From: Trichoplax sp. H2
Taxonomy: Eukaryota; Placozoa; Uniplacotomia; Trichoplacea
Length of the DNA stretch: 64,000 nucleotides
NCBI GenBank assembly: GCA_003344405.1
Contig: NOWV01000183.1
Coordinates: forward strand, 62,001 to 126,000
Reading direction: 5' to 3'
The position numbers and the translations under genes were made by a program. Under the pieces are notes generated by a model. The model had not been told where the DNA came from, searched no databases, and saw only the letters and a program-made list of their open reading frames with translations. Positions 39,236 to 50,460 of the stretch are shown one piece after another. Every line of letters begins with the position of its first letter. The first letter of the stretch is position 1.

Positions 39236-39725
39236 GAAAGTAGAATCCAAGTTTATTGGAAGTTTAGCACCTTGATTTCTACACATTTCATTTCATTACA
39301 CAATATACTGTACCCAAGTCACCGTCCTCACAATCAATGTGAGCTTGTGCATGAAGAAATGGCATTGTTACTAGAAAATAGACTCATATACTGTACTGTA
39401 CAGATAAATACATATTTGTTAACGACACCTTGACATACTGTAGGTGCAGTATACTGTACTTGTACAGTATGATGGATATATTGACATACTGTATAATGTG
39501 CAGTAGCAATGATGAAAAAGGCTATAATGATCTTCAAAGATCATTTGCAGCAGCTACTTTAACAAATAAGACTTTTATCGTTCAATCGAACTCCTTCCAT
39601 GCATAGTGTTATGTATGATAGACTGGTAATGTCTAGGAATTAGGGCAGTGTCACACACCACTAGTGACAAAGTAGTCTACACACGCCAATCCTTGCGTAG
39701 AACGCCACTTACTAACTTAAAGAGG
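39236..39725. repeat. Second copy of block A, then unique DNA
   Basis: 39236 to about 39610 is the second copy of 38653-39050, with a few substitutions and small indels (for example one TACTGTACAG unit more or less). The remaining 115 bp to the next gap are unique in this window. Confidence 0.85.
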
Positions 39726-39775
39726 NNNNNNNNNNNNNNNNNNNNNNNNNNNNNNNNNNNNNNNNNNNNNNNNNN
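39726..39775. other. Assembly gap (50 N)
   Basis: A run of 50 N. Confidence 0.99.
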
Positions 39776-40118
39776 AATTGTTAATTGGCGCTATAATATT
39801 ATTAGCGCATAATAATATCAATTATCACATATTTGTTCGATAGTAATTAATAGGATTACAAAGTTATAGAAAAGACTAAGTTATGCATAAGAATAATTAA
39901 CAGGTGGAAAAGGTGTAGATCTGATACAAGTATATAAGAGGTTGTAATTTACCTCGCTAGAGAGAGGAAAAATACGGAGACCTAATAAAGTTAGTTTAGT
40001 AAATTTATCTAGACGCTTCTAGTCCGCCTTTACTGTTGACTGAGGTCCTTCGCTGAAGTGGAGCGAGTAGTGACGCCTGGTGGCAGGTTTACGGTAGGAC
40101 AGAGGAGAGTAGGATAAG
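39776..40118. mobile_element. Possible LTR/leader fragment of a retrotransposon
   Basis: A 343-bp island between two gaps that differs in character from its flanks. It has a GCGCTA...TAGCGC inverted repeat near 39790-39810, a TATATAAGAGG box near 39932, CTAATAAAG about 50 bp further on, then a GC-richer leader with TGACGCCTGGTGGCAGG. A TATA box followed by a poly(A)-type signal and a leader is what an LTR with R/U5 and primer-binding region looks like. Neither LTR boundary nor a partner LTR is visible, so this is tentative. Confidence 0.3.
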
Positions 40119-40168
40119 NNNNNNNNNNNNNNNNNNNNNNNNNNNNNNNNNNNNNNNNNNNNNNNNNN
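40119..40168. other. Assembly gap (50 N)
   Basis: A run of 50 N. The plus-strand frame directly to its right (40169-40273) opens with DDVDEIVRDLLSFI and continues to a stop; it may be the end of a reading frame hidden in the gap. Confidence 0.99.
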
Positions 40169-40481
40169 GATGATGTAGACGAGATAGTCAGAGATTTACT
40201 ATCATTTATTACTGAAGGAATCTTGGCACCCAAGATTATAGTCTTTACAATTAAATATCAATTGAAAAACTAGTTGACTATCTAACCGACTAACGAACTA
40301 AAAAGGAATAATAATTAGGACGAGCTTACGCATCGTAACAGGCAGATAAATTGCATAGCTGCCTAACTGATAAGATAACCGTATAATACTGATATCGTAA
40401 CTGTATTGATACGTTCACCAGTAATTTACTAATACGTGTGTAATTATTGCAATATACTGTGTATGTACTGTATATCACTTG

Positions 40482-40631
40482 TGGGAAAGGCAACCCAGAA
40501 TAAAGAAGTGGACTCCACGCATCAGGATATTTTGAAGTGTCTAACCGAGTATTACATGATTGACCTAGGGTCGCGATAGAGAACATAACGCATAGAATAA
40601 ATTTGCAGGACTTGAACATCATTTCGGGCAT
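40482..40631 (-). CDS. Possible orphan first exon of a secreted protein
   Basis: A minus-strand frame begins MPEMMFKSCKFILCVMF, a convincing signal peptide (hydrophobic core then SIATLGQSC), and continues TRLDTSKYPDAWSPLLYSG to PFPQ. At that point GTGATA could be a weak splice donor, after which the frame becomes repeat-like. I cannot find a downstream exon; lower coordinates hold two gaps. The product is not recognised. It may be the first exon of a gene lost in the gaps, a pseudogene, or chance. Confidence 0.3.
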
Positions 40632-41210
40632 TGACCTATTTGGCCTTTGTCCATCACTTAATTAAATTACTAGTGGAACCCACGCTGGCTATACAGTACT
40701 TCGCGTCCTGTATCTACTTATATTTTTTTACAGGTAGTCGCTGCTTTTTACCATATCATAGACAGGGACTACTAAAGTAGCTTCGCCAAAATAATATTCA
40801 ACATGTACGCTATCATCTGCTTTAATGCTATATTGATCTCCATATGTTTGACTAACAAAAGCGTTGTTCGCTCCGCAAGAATTTTTCAGTCCAGTGTAGC
40901 TACGAGTGACTCATGAATTTCATTCATTTGGGTATGATTTAAAAAATCGAGATTTTACTCTAAACTACTGTACGCTGTACAGTATACTGTATCATTCCAT
41001 TCGAAGTAGCCTGTAAACTATGCAAACTGTCGTGCGGACGAACGTACAGACCAAAGCCGAGCTCTGGCACATATCGTAGTACCGTTGCCTACAAAGTGAA
41101 GTACTGTACTGTACTCGAGCCATTTGGCAGCGTTGCGCTCGGAATTTTGACAGTCTCAAAAGTCACTAAAAAATTGCGTCATACCATCGACGAAGACGTA
41201 CAGTACAGTA
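40632..41210. repeat. GTACAGTAC-rich spacer
   Basis: No gene seen. Palindromic words such as TGTACGCTGTACAGTATACT cluster at about 40968-40991 and TACTGTACTGTACT at about 41100-41114, leading into the second copy of block B. Confidence 0.5.
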
Positions 41211-41361
41211 AAGACTCAAGGCGTAGTCTTAACGAATGCTCAAATCGCTCCTTACGTCTACGAGTATTTATTAACTATTAAACTGTAACCCAAGTTACCT
41301 AACAAAAGCAAAAGTACAGTATGGCGTTCATCACGTACATCGAATCAACATAAAACATACC
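41211..41361. repeat. Second copy of block B
   Basis: Nearly identical to 39062-39215 (GACTCAAGGCGTAGTC to CATAAAACATACC), differing by single bases. It continues past the point where the other copy meets the 20-N gap. Confidence 0.85.
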
Positions 41362-41552
41362 GAATTCATGTAATCGTGCTTGCCCAGCCCCTAATCTATT
41401 GTTAACAACTCTAGATTGACGTCAAATATCCCCTGATGCGGAGGTTGACCAACATCTCTCATTATATACCTCTGAGTGATGAAGTGGCGTCGACTTTTTA
41501 TACAATTTCAGTTTGTTAAATCAGAAATTAGTTCTGTCACTATGAGAACTGC
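41362..41552. other. Unique spacer
   Basis: No feature seen between block B and the 41-bp tandem repeat. Confidence 0.4.
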
Positions 41553-41757
41553 ATTGGACCGATATTGCCTATAAAATCAGTAAGAGAGATGAAATTGGAC
41601 TGATATTGCCTATTAAATCAATAAGAGAGATGAGATAGGATTGACATCGCCTATAAAATCAATAAGAGAGATGAAATTGGATTGATATTGCCTATAAAAT
41701 CAATAAGAGAGATGAAATTGGATTGATATTGCCTATAAAATCAATAAGAGATGAAAT
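41553..41757. repeat. Tandem repeat, five copies of 41 bp
   Basis: Copies start at 41553, 41594, 41635, 41676 and 41717, with the core GATATTGCCTATAAAATCA and AATAAGAGAGATGAA. The last copy is 2 bp shorter (one GA of AGAGAGAT is missing). Confidence 0.93.
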
Positions 41758-42562
41758 TGGCATTAAAAGTAGAAAAAATTTTTGGCATAGCTATGCAAAT
41801 GATCTGTGCGCTATTTTAAGGCGAGTACGTGAGCATCCTCTTGTGAAATTATGCATCATCCTTAAAATCAGAATTCCATAGTTTGCCATGTGCCAAATCG
41901 AAAAAAAATAACTCTTGAGAGCGATGTACTATACCACTCATTTTTGACATTCACTATAATATACTGTTGTGAACTATGAAGCCCTGAAGGGTACATTGAG
42001 AGCAATGGATTGGACTGTGCTTTATTGATCAAGCAATATTTTCAACATGTTATTTTCATTCATTCTTGATTTCATTAACTCACTATCAATTGCTTCTATA
42101 TTTAATTAATTATAATTACTAAGATACATCGCAACAGATTTCTACATCTCTAATAGCACCTTATAAAGAGTACAGTATGGGAATGCACTATCTTTCCATG
42201 TCATTGCGTTGGATTAATTATGAATACAATGATAGTAATTCTTAGCACCATATTTATTTTATTGGATGAAACAATGCACTGGGATAAATATGGAATGGCT
42301 AGCCGTAAACATCAACAATAACGTATCTTTCGCTTTTAGCACTTCATGTTTACGGTGTACGTGACTCTTATCACGTTCAAACATAACTTGATTTGATTGA
42401 TCATCAGGTATATAAATATCCACCAACGAATGCTATTTCGCTTTCCATTACAAAATTCAACGTGTATACCGGCCTAGGAAATTGAATATTGGCAATTTCG
42501 CTTGATATTAGTATTTCGATCAAGAATTGATATACAATTCCTTCAATACTCTACAATAAGAA
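41758..42562. other. Upstream region of NDUFA4 homologue
   Basis: No coding frame is supportable. It probably includes the promoter and 5' UTR of the gene starting at 42563. No strong TATA box or named site can be assigned. Confidence 0.4.
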
Positions 42563-44956
42563 ATGGCAACGGGAGCTGTTCGTGTTATTCACCATTTAAA
42601 AAAGCATTATCAGGTAAGCTCCATGTCTGACATGACGATCATTTAGAATATAGTAGACGAGTGACTAAAACGTTGCATTACAATTCGAGTTTTGACTGCT
42701 ATTATTCCCTAATTGAATCAGTCCTATTACTACTGCTTACACTCCATTGAGATAGTGGATTAGTTGCATTTCACGGACCCGTTCAGGATAATGTATACTG
42801 TTTAGGATATGTATATATAAATGTATACGTGTATACTCGGTATACTTTTGCATGATAGAATTTTCATGGCTAATGAATACCTTCAATTTTATGATAGCTG
42901 TCATACTTTCCGATTCAAGGTTTAGATTTTGTATAGAATAATGAAGTAGTCAAACCGAAAACATTGTGAAAATTTATAGCTTATTTCAACATACAAACAA
43001 TACTATACAGTACTCGAATATACCGCAACTATGCGCGTATCCTATTTTGCTAATATGCTTCAACTACTGTAGACTGACGAACGCAAGAATTATGTACAGT
43101 ACTGTAGATCAAATAAGTGCTTATCGCCAGTTATTGGAAAATCCACTTGAACAGTCTGAAGAAAGCAATTATTATATCCTCGAAAAGAGTATTTGAAATG
43201 ATTTATAGTTCATTTGTAAGTAAATTTTTCTCGTATATTAACTTGGCTAAAGAGCAATTTTAAAGTCAAAATTATGTTACTACCGTTTTCTAAATAAAAC
43301 GCGCAAAATAACGCAACCATAATGATCTAGCCGTACTTTATCGATCCGAAAAGGCGAATTGATAGTTAGCGTAACACTTCTAACGTACGAATCCGATGAT
43401 AAAAATGTTAAAACTCACACGACATTTTAAATTAAAATTTACCCATGCTATTCTATTACAATTATTGATGTAATTTAATAAAATTCTAATATAAGATTAA
43501 ATGAGTATATAGTACTGTATGAGCGGCAGGGCTGGATGCCCTTCTAATTACTGTAAAGTTGATAGCATAACGTTGAATGTCTCCGACAAAGGACATTATA
43601 CTGTACAGCTGCTGTATAGTCCTATCTTTGCTTCTCAATATCCTTTATCTGTTAATAACATAATACTATCGGAAAAAAGAGACTACCATATTTTAATAAG
43701 AAATACAGTACTGTACAATGTACATGCGCTGATTGATTGCAGTACTCATGATTTGTTACTATAATCTCTACGTCTGGAGAAAGAAATTTTCGTAGAACAT
43801 GGGTAATATTTTAATTGAAAGTAAATGATACATACGAGAATAGCTTTAATAATAGCAGTTAGCTCATGATAAAGGATGATAATGTATTCACAATTTAAAG
43901 ATAGCATCGAAGGGCAATTACTGTACGTGATCACAATCAGGCATTACCCCACGCCTTGCATAGAATTTGCATATAAAATGAATCATTATTTGCTATTGCA
44001 GTATCTTTGCTACTGTAGAAAATTCCCGACTGTCACAGTGGACTCAGCTACATAAAATTTCTTCCAATATCTTGCTTATTAGCAATTTAGATACATAATT
44101 TCTAAATGGGAAGGCTTAAGAATGGAAAACAAAATTGCAAGAATTAATGTATTTTATTGTCCTTGTTACAAACCCGCTATTAAAGAAATTCTCGAAAACA
44201 ATAAGAGATTTTGAGTAGTCACTATTAATTATACGATACCATGAATATCATAGTATATGCCACACGTGCCGACTGGTTTTAGGTTAGGGTTTGGTGCTGA
44301 ATCTCAAATTAATATCATTTCATACTGCCCCCTATAATAAACCTTTGGGGATGGATCAAATCGACGTATAGTATTTGTTGGATCAGGCCTAAAATAAAGA
44401 TGGCTACTAAATAAAACCAGTAGATTGAGAATGATTAACGTGTAGCGGCTGAAATTGAACTTTTGCTAATTTCGTTTTATTATTTACTTACATTTCTGTA
44501 TGCATTTGTTCGTAACGCCAGGTACTTCCACTTGTTGGCTGTGTAAATTTTGCTCTTGGTATTGCATGCTATTCCATGTATTGGGGCTTCAAAAAGCCAG
44601 ACGTTGGGTATGTCGGATTGCATTATTGTAACTCAAACTAGCCCAATTACATATAATCAATAAAATATGTTGGAATGTACCAGTTATTCATATTCTGTCT
44701 ATAATTTATAATATTTTTTCATTACTATAGTGTCCGACGTTGGAAATATGACGTACCATGGGATGCAGTTGGCGACCATGAACAATCTAAGGTACTATTA
44801 GCTACGACATCACTGATTTTTACTTTCTATGATTGGAGATAAATATCTGCCACTACTAATATTGACGCTATTCAACGACAGATCTTTAGCCCCAATGTTG
44901 ATTACAACAGCCTTCCACGCCGTGTAAAAATCGAGGACGTTATCAATTTACCTTAA
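42563..44956 (+). CDS. NDUFA4: NDUFA4/COXFA4-like subunit of cytochrome c oxidase
   Basis: Four exons: 42563-42613, 44522-44607, 44731-44791 and 44882-44956, all phases consistent; 90 residues (human protein 81). NDUFA4 was first listed under complex I but is now accepted as an accessory subunit of complex IV in the mitochondrial inner membrane. Visible: a short basic N-terminus (VIHHLKKHYQ), one transmembrane helix beginning VPLVGCVNFALGIACYSMY, a polar stretch ending RRWKYDVPWDAVGDHEQSK, and the family signature FSPNVDYNSLP, matching the YSVNVDYSKLK region of human NDUFA4. Intron 1 is 1.9 kb and contains GTACAGTAC-type words (about 43004-43110 and 43600-43730). AATAAA at 45273 is a possible poly(A) signal. 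Confidence 0.88.
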
Positions 44957-47165
44957 GCTGCTACTACTTTGTAAATACGAGATTCTGAAATATGTCTGAC
45001 AGACAAGCAATGACACTGTTGTGTTTAAATTATCTATCACCCTCACTTTTAATATTTAATGTTATTTGAAAGTGTAAGTCTATAATAATTGAATTAAGAT
45101 TATATCTGCTTGTCTAACGATATGTTTCCGTAAGTTGTTTAGTTTTAATGGCTTAATCATACGTTTCTCAGATTCCATAACAATTTATTGTCAATAGTAA
45201 ATCAGAGTTTTTGTGACTATGGTATGTGTGTTAAATATTGAAAATATTTGCAATTTTCTACGTAACTCTGTTAATAAAGTAACAAAATCTTGACCATTTA
45301 ACTTGGACAAAGATTGCGTTGTACATTTGAAGATAGTACGTCTTGCTTTACGATTTTCAAAAATAATGGATTTCTTTATATTCTAGTTCATCATTAGATC
45401 TATTTGTGTGAATCGTAATTCAGGATATAGTGTAATATGTTAGGAATCACGGAGGAAATTATTAATCGACTATTAGCTGTAGCGCGGCCTGTGAGGACAC
45501 TATGTAACTCAGTTTTGATTAATATAAACATCTCACTGGTCAGAATTGCAAAATAATGTAAGTCGATGCGCATCCTATTGTTTATAAAGAGCAGCTAAGA
45601 GATGTGTTTAATGCCTATAGCAAATATATTAGTAACGGATTCAGAATGGATAGATTGTTATATATCACGAATAAAAACTAATTGTAAAGATTTCGGTTGA
45701 ATTTCTTGCTTGCGAAAAAGTGAATGCAGACTTGAATATACTGTATATTACGTAATGTAGACTGTATGCAATCTCCTAATATTGTCATAAGTAATTGCCT
45801 CTCTTCACTCAATGCTCATTAAAAACACTTTCAGTAGCTGGCGTGTCAGAAATGATGATCACTACCGTTCAGAATTAGATTGCAACAGGGCTAGCGACAG
45901 TCTGGGTCTACAATACTGTATATCCACGGAAATAAATAATTTAAAGCAGCGATTTTGACGCTTATATCAAATTTTACAGAAAGTGTAACTACTGTATACA
46001 TTCAAGTGTTATCGAATACTACACCTTACCATATTATATCAATTAACCCAGCACGCTATGCCTTACAAATTATAACATTACCTTGCATTTTTACTCAACA
46101 CAGTCAGTGGAAATTGATCAATGGAAGGTATAAAAGCAAACTAAAATTACTTGGTGGATATCGTGGGATTAAGCTTTATACAGCAAATCTTAAAGTGGGT
46201 CATAGTATTTTTACTCCTAAATGATATTCATTTTCGGATCAGACATTGAGAAACAGGTGTAGTGATATATCGAACTGAATCAATTAAGATAATAGTCTAT
46301 TGAATAATTTAATTAAGTGCTTCGAGTCTTAAATCCGTGCCTACTTGCAATTTTATATGAAATCTAACTTAAAATATTCGGAAGCAAAAAATTTTAGCAC
46401 GACTCTAGATTCTATTTAAAAAGATCTGCTTTTATTATATCATTCCAAAGGAGAATAATAACCGTAAATAAAGATCAAACTCGTTCATTGCTATTATAGT
46501 ACAGTACAAAACGAACCATTTGTTCGTTAATAAAAACCAGCAATATACGATTATATGCTACATAATTTCAGAATGTGGCTATCTGTCGATATGCTGACTA
46601 TTTATTTCAGCATTTAAATTATAATACAATAATAGCAAATATGCCTATTTTCTGCATCTTTAGTAAAGCGATTGTATTAAAGATACGAGTATGCCGCTAC
46701 ATAAAATGACAACTTGTAATTGCAGTACTTTATAAAAGTAATACTTGAATTCTTGAGAAATAGTTGAATGAATTATAAATTTTAGTTGATTACGCTAATA
46801 ATCATAATAAACGATATGGTAGCAATTAAAACGATATGTATAAAATTTGATTAACGTATTTTATGTCAATATTTCAAAAACGCTATATTTTCAATATATT
46901 ATTTACATACAGAATAGATAATCATGTGTGCCTTGAACACGCATTAATTTAATACGACGGAATAAGTACTTCAAATGATCAGCTATTGATGCTGTATATC
47001 TGTAAATATAGTCTATCTATTTCGTCTTAACATACAGTCAAAGAAAGACAGTCAACTCTCATTCGTCAAGCAATGTAGATTACGACTAATAATTTTAATA
47101 TATGGCTCTGATAGTCATAAATAGTTTAGAGGAATCAAAGAAAGCTAATATTATTGCTATCGCAA
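44957..47165. other. Convergent 3' flanks of NDUFA4 and ANKRD53 homologues
   Basis: Mostly AT-rich. An 89-codon frame at 45955-46224 (+) has no recognisable domain and no exon context. GTACAGTAC occurs near 46499. Confidence 0.45.
45273..45278 (+). promoter_or_regulatory. Candidate poly(A) signal for NDUFA4
   Basis: AATAAA about 317 bp after the stop codon. Position and hexamer fit; no transcript evidence is available. Confidence 0.35.
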
Positions 47166-49037
47166 TTATCTCGCATTCATCAATGATTTTGTTTTATTTT
47201 TTAGCTGACGATAGCGCAATGATTCATGATTTCCATTAGTATTTTTAGGTTGAGCCAAGCGACTAAATATAGATCTCGGGCCATTACGTTTTTTAAGTTC
47301 TTCTTTTACTCTAGCCTTTTCTTCTTCTTGATTCTTACGGATTCTTTCCATTTCTTCATCACTATCGGGATGAACAACGACAATACAAGTTGCTTTTGAA
47401 ACAACTTTATTTTTGCGTCTTCGCTCTCGAGCTATATTTTCGATCAACCTTTCACGTTGATAAGCTAATGCTTCTTTTTGTTTAGCTAATCTCTTGGTAT
47501 GTTTAGTTACGAAAGCTCTACCACTTGAAATTGAATCAGTAGTTTCCGCAGCAGTTGCATCAATTTGTTCTAACGCTTTATCAAGCATCAATAAATTTAA
47601 TGATGAAATCTGGTCAGTACTTTCTTGACGATTTCGTTGAGGGTTAGGTCCAAACATGTAAGGTTTCATTGAAAATTGCTTCTTTTCCATCCAGTCGTGA
47701 AATGCCAGGCTACCATAAAATTTTCGTTCCTTCTCTTCATCTTGTTCAGCTTTCATTTGACCTTGCCTTTCTAATGATATAATTTTATTAGTAAATTGAT
47801 TTTCTTTTATAGTTTCTTTTTTATCAATTTTCCATTGCGCTTGATTCAGAATGCGCATGCATTCACGATGACTCCATAAGCGTGCTAAAAATGCTGGCGT
47901 ATGTCCTCGCTCATCAGGTTGTGTAACTATGGCATTCACTGCAATCAGTTCTTTTAAACAATCAACACTGCCACAAATTGCTGCCATATGTGCTGGAGTT
48001 AAGCCGTCGCGATTAGTTCTAAAGACAGTAGCCAATAGAGATCAGACTTAATTCATGTGCACACGTACAGTACTATGATATCAACAGAATAGATGGAGAC
48101 ATTGAGAAATGCGAAGGCAAAGATGTTGCTTAAATAAAAAGCTATCACCATATTGAGACTAAATTAATCGTTATAGTATACATTTACGTTCAACTAGCAC
48201 GATTGAAATTAAAAATAATCAAAATTGTTTAGTTGTTATACCGCATATACATCAAATGTACGTATAATAGATAAGAAAACAAGAAACGATATAACTTACT
48301 TAGAAGGATCAGCGCCTGCACGTAAAAGGTATTGAACACATTCCAAACTACGATTTGAGTTATCATTATTAATCGCAAGATGCAATGGTGTCCATCCAGC
48401 AACATTAGAGGTATTTGGATCTATCTTTTGCTTTTCAACAAGAAGCATGAGACAATCAAGACGACCATGCAACGCTGCTAAATGAATTGCGGACAATCCC
48501 TAATAGCGATTTAACAGGAAATTAGCTATAAAATTTAAGCAATAACCTCAGGAATAGTGTAAAAAGTAACAGTAACCGCAACCTATATGATATTACTTTG
48601 TCGGTCGTTGAAGACTACGGTGGAATTTATCAGATCGGATTAATTATCAATTATTACACAGCGTTATTTATAACATGCAGTACGCCATTTCCCGAAACCG
48701 AAGTTACAATCATTTTTATCCACATACTATACTCTACATCTATAGCGGATGCAGTTAGTGATACAATTAGATTTCATTGTAAGCTAAGAAAATACAGGTT
48801 ACATAGATTATTAGCATTGATAAGTCAATAAGTTTATAGTTCACGGTAGTTTAGTTATTCTATCTTGACATGGAATACCTCTTTATCAGTTTGATGAACT
48901 GGTCTTCGTTGGCGTATACTCTGATGCAACCACGCCATATCACCTACTGTGCAGGCCATTAATGTATCTTGATCCTGTACTGTGTTGGTCTTTTTAATTC
49001 TCATTCGTGGCTTTGCTAAATTCGAATTTTCATCCAT
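47166..49037 (-). CDS. ANKRD53: ANKRD53 orthologue, ankyrin-repeat protein
   Basis: Three exons: 48879-49037 (inner edge within 1 bp), 48300-48499 and 47166-48018, phases consistent; about 403 residues. Four ankyrin repeats follow a short basic N-terminus: GLSAIHLAALHGRLDCLMLL (from about 54), AGWTPLHLAIN (about 90), DGLTPAHMAAICGSVDCL (about 123) and RGHTPAFLARLWSHRECM (about 156). The block right after the repeats, ILNQAQWKIDKKE, matches the ANKRD53 family, as does the N-terminal TVGDMAWLHQSI preceding repeat 1. The C-terminal 200 residues are charged and helical (FYGSLAFHDWMEKK, then RERRRKNK) and end KNKTKSLMNAR. Human ANKRD53 interacts with DDA3 and affects spindle dynamics and cytokinesis; conservation of that role is inference. 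It lies head to head with the LRR gene at 50461. Confidence 0.85.
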
Positions 49038-49495
49038 GCCTAGTATTCTTATAATCCGGGAAGTTGTAAATCACTTAATACGATTATAAAAGGATATTTT
49101 TCTAGAATTTGTATGGAGGCAGGTAAAAGGAAATAATGGATAAGATTTTATCTGATATTGCAGATCAGAATAAAATATACTACATTATGGAAAAATATCT
49201 GCCAGTCATAAAAATAAGGCATACGAGGCTTTGAAAGCTTGACTTCAATGTACCGTTGACAAAATGCTGGAATAATGTTGGTGAAACTATTGGATATTGG
49301 CAATGTATAACGTATTGGTAGCTGTATAAAACTGCGGGCTACTGATCTGTAAACAGTACGTTCAGCAGAGACTGAGAGTCTCCGGAAATGAGTAAAATTG
49401 AATATACAAGTTACTAACTTATGTGAGGAACTCTATCGCACCAAATTGCTAACCAATTTCCCAGTCAATATTTTATGCCGGTTTTGTTGCTAAGT
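49038..49495. other. ANKRD53 upstream region
   Basis: Unique DNA without a coding frame; the likely promoter side of the minus-strand gene. Confidence 0.35.
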
Positions 49496-50225
49496 TACGC
49501 ACGCCATACTACAGTATATCTTACACTATTTTATCCCAACTTCTACAGTGTACTGTACAGCCTGAACTGTACGATAACGGTACAGTACTGTACTGTATGT
49601 CTGTAGTGTCTGTCTGTACGGTATCTTCTTATTTACTTACTGTCACACAGGACTGTATAGTGTCTGTCTGTCTTTCCACGCCTGCTTCCAGAGTTACAGT
49701 ACTGGTAACAGTACTGTTAATTGACAGTCCTGACTTATTACTTCTTCGGACAGACGGACATCTTCCACCAAATGATACTGTCAATGTCGAAGAACGATTA
49801 CTTAGTAGGAATCTTCCGTGTCTGTTTTCTAATAAATCACTGCTACTAATTTAAATAACATGGACGATCTTATATAGCTATTTCAAAGCAGAACTTGAGG
49901 AGTACACTAAGTACTGCCATGATACTGCACATTGTACTGTGCAGTCTGTAGCCCCCAATGCACTACTCTAAGTACTGTCATAACGGAGTGTATGGACAAT
50001 ATTTTAAGGCGATGAGGAGAAATTCTGTCCGTCCGAGAGGGATCAGCCCAGGTCTGATACTGTACAAAAGCGTGCAGCAGGACTACTGTAACAGTACTAG
50101 GAGTCCATAGTAAAACCAAGCAAGCAGCGAATTTGGAGGCCAATAGCTGACAGACAGTATAGTGTATCGTTTCAGGTATACGATTCACCTGAGATGACCA
50201 GCGTCGCGGTATAGTACTGTACTAC
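49496..50225. repeat. Palindromic GTACAGTACTGTAC island
   Basis: Clusters of TACAGTGTACTGTACAG and GGTACAGTACTGTACTGTA (about 49545-49600), many TGTCTGTCTG words, and further TACTGT/ACAGTA words to about 50220. It occupies the head-to-head interval between the ANKRD53 and LRR genes. Frames inside it (49597-49854, 49907-50188) are low-complexity shadows. Confidence 0.75.
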
Positions 50226-50460
50226 TGGAGTAGAATGGTCGAGCTCGTTTTTATCCCCTAGGCAACCATGCCAGACGAGATGTGCACTGGGCAAAAAGAA
50301 TTGACTCAGCAAATTCGAATGGAATATATTCATTAATTGGATCTTATTATTGATGTTATGGATGGCCTATGGTTAGCATGAATTAATAGCAGATTCTTTC
50401 TAATTTCAATAATTGATTATCCGGCAATACTATAGAAGAGCACTCGCAATCTTGCCCGTC

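Noticed and set aside
45955-46224. 89-codon plus-strand frame between NDUFA4 and ANKRD53
   Set aside because: No domain, no supporting exon structure, and located between two convergent 3' ends.
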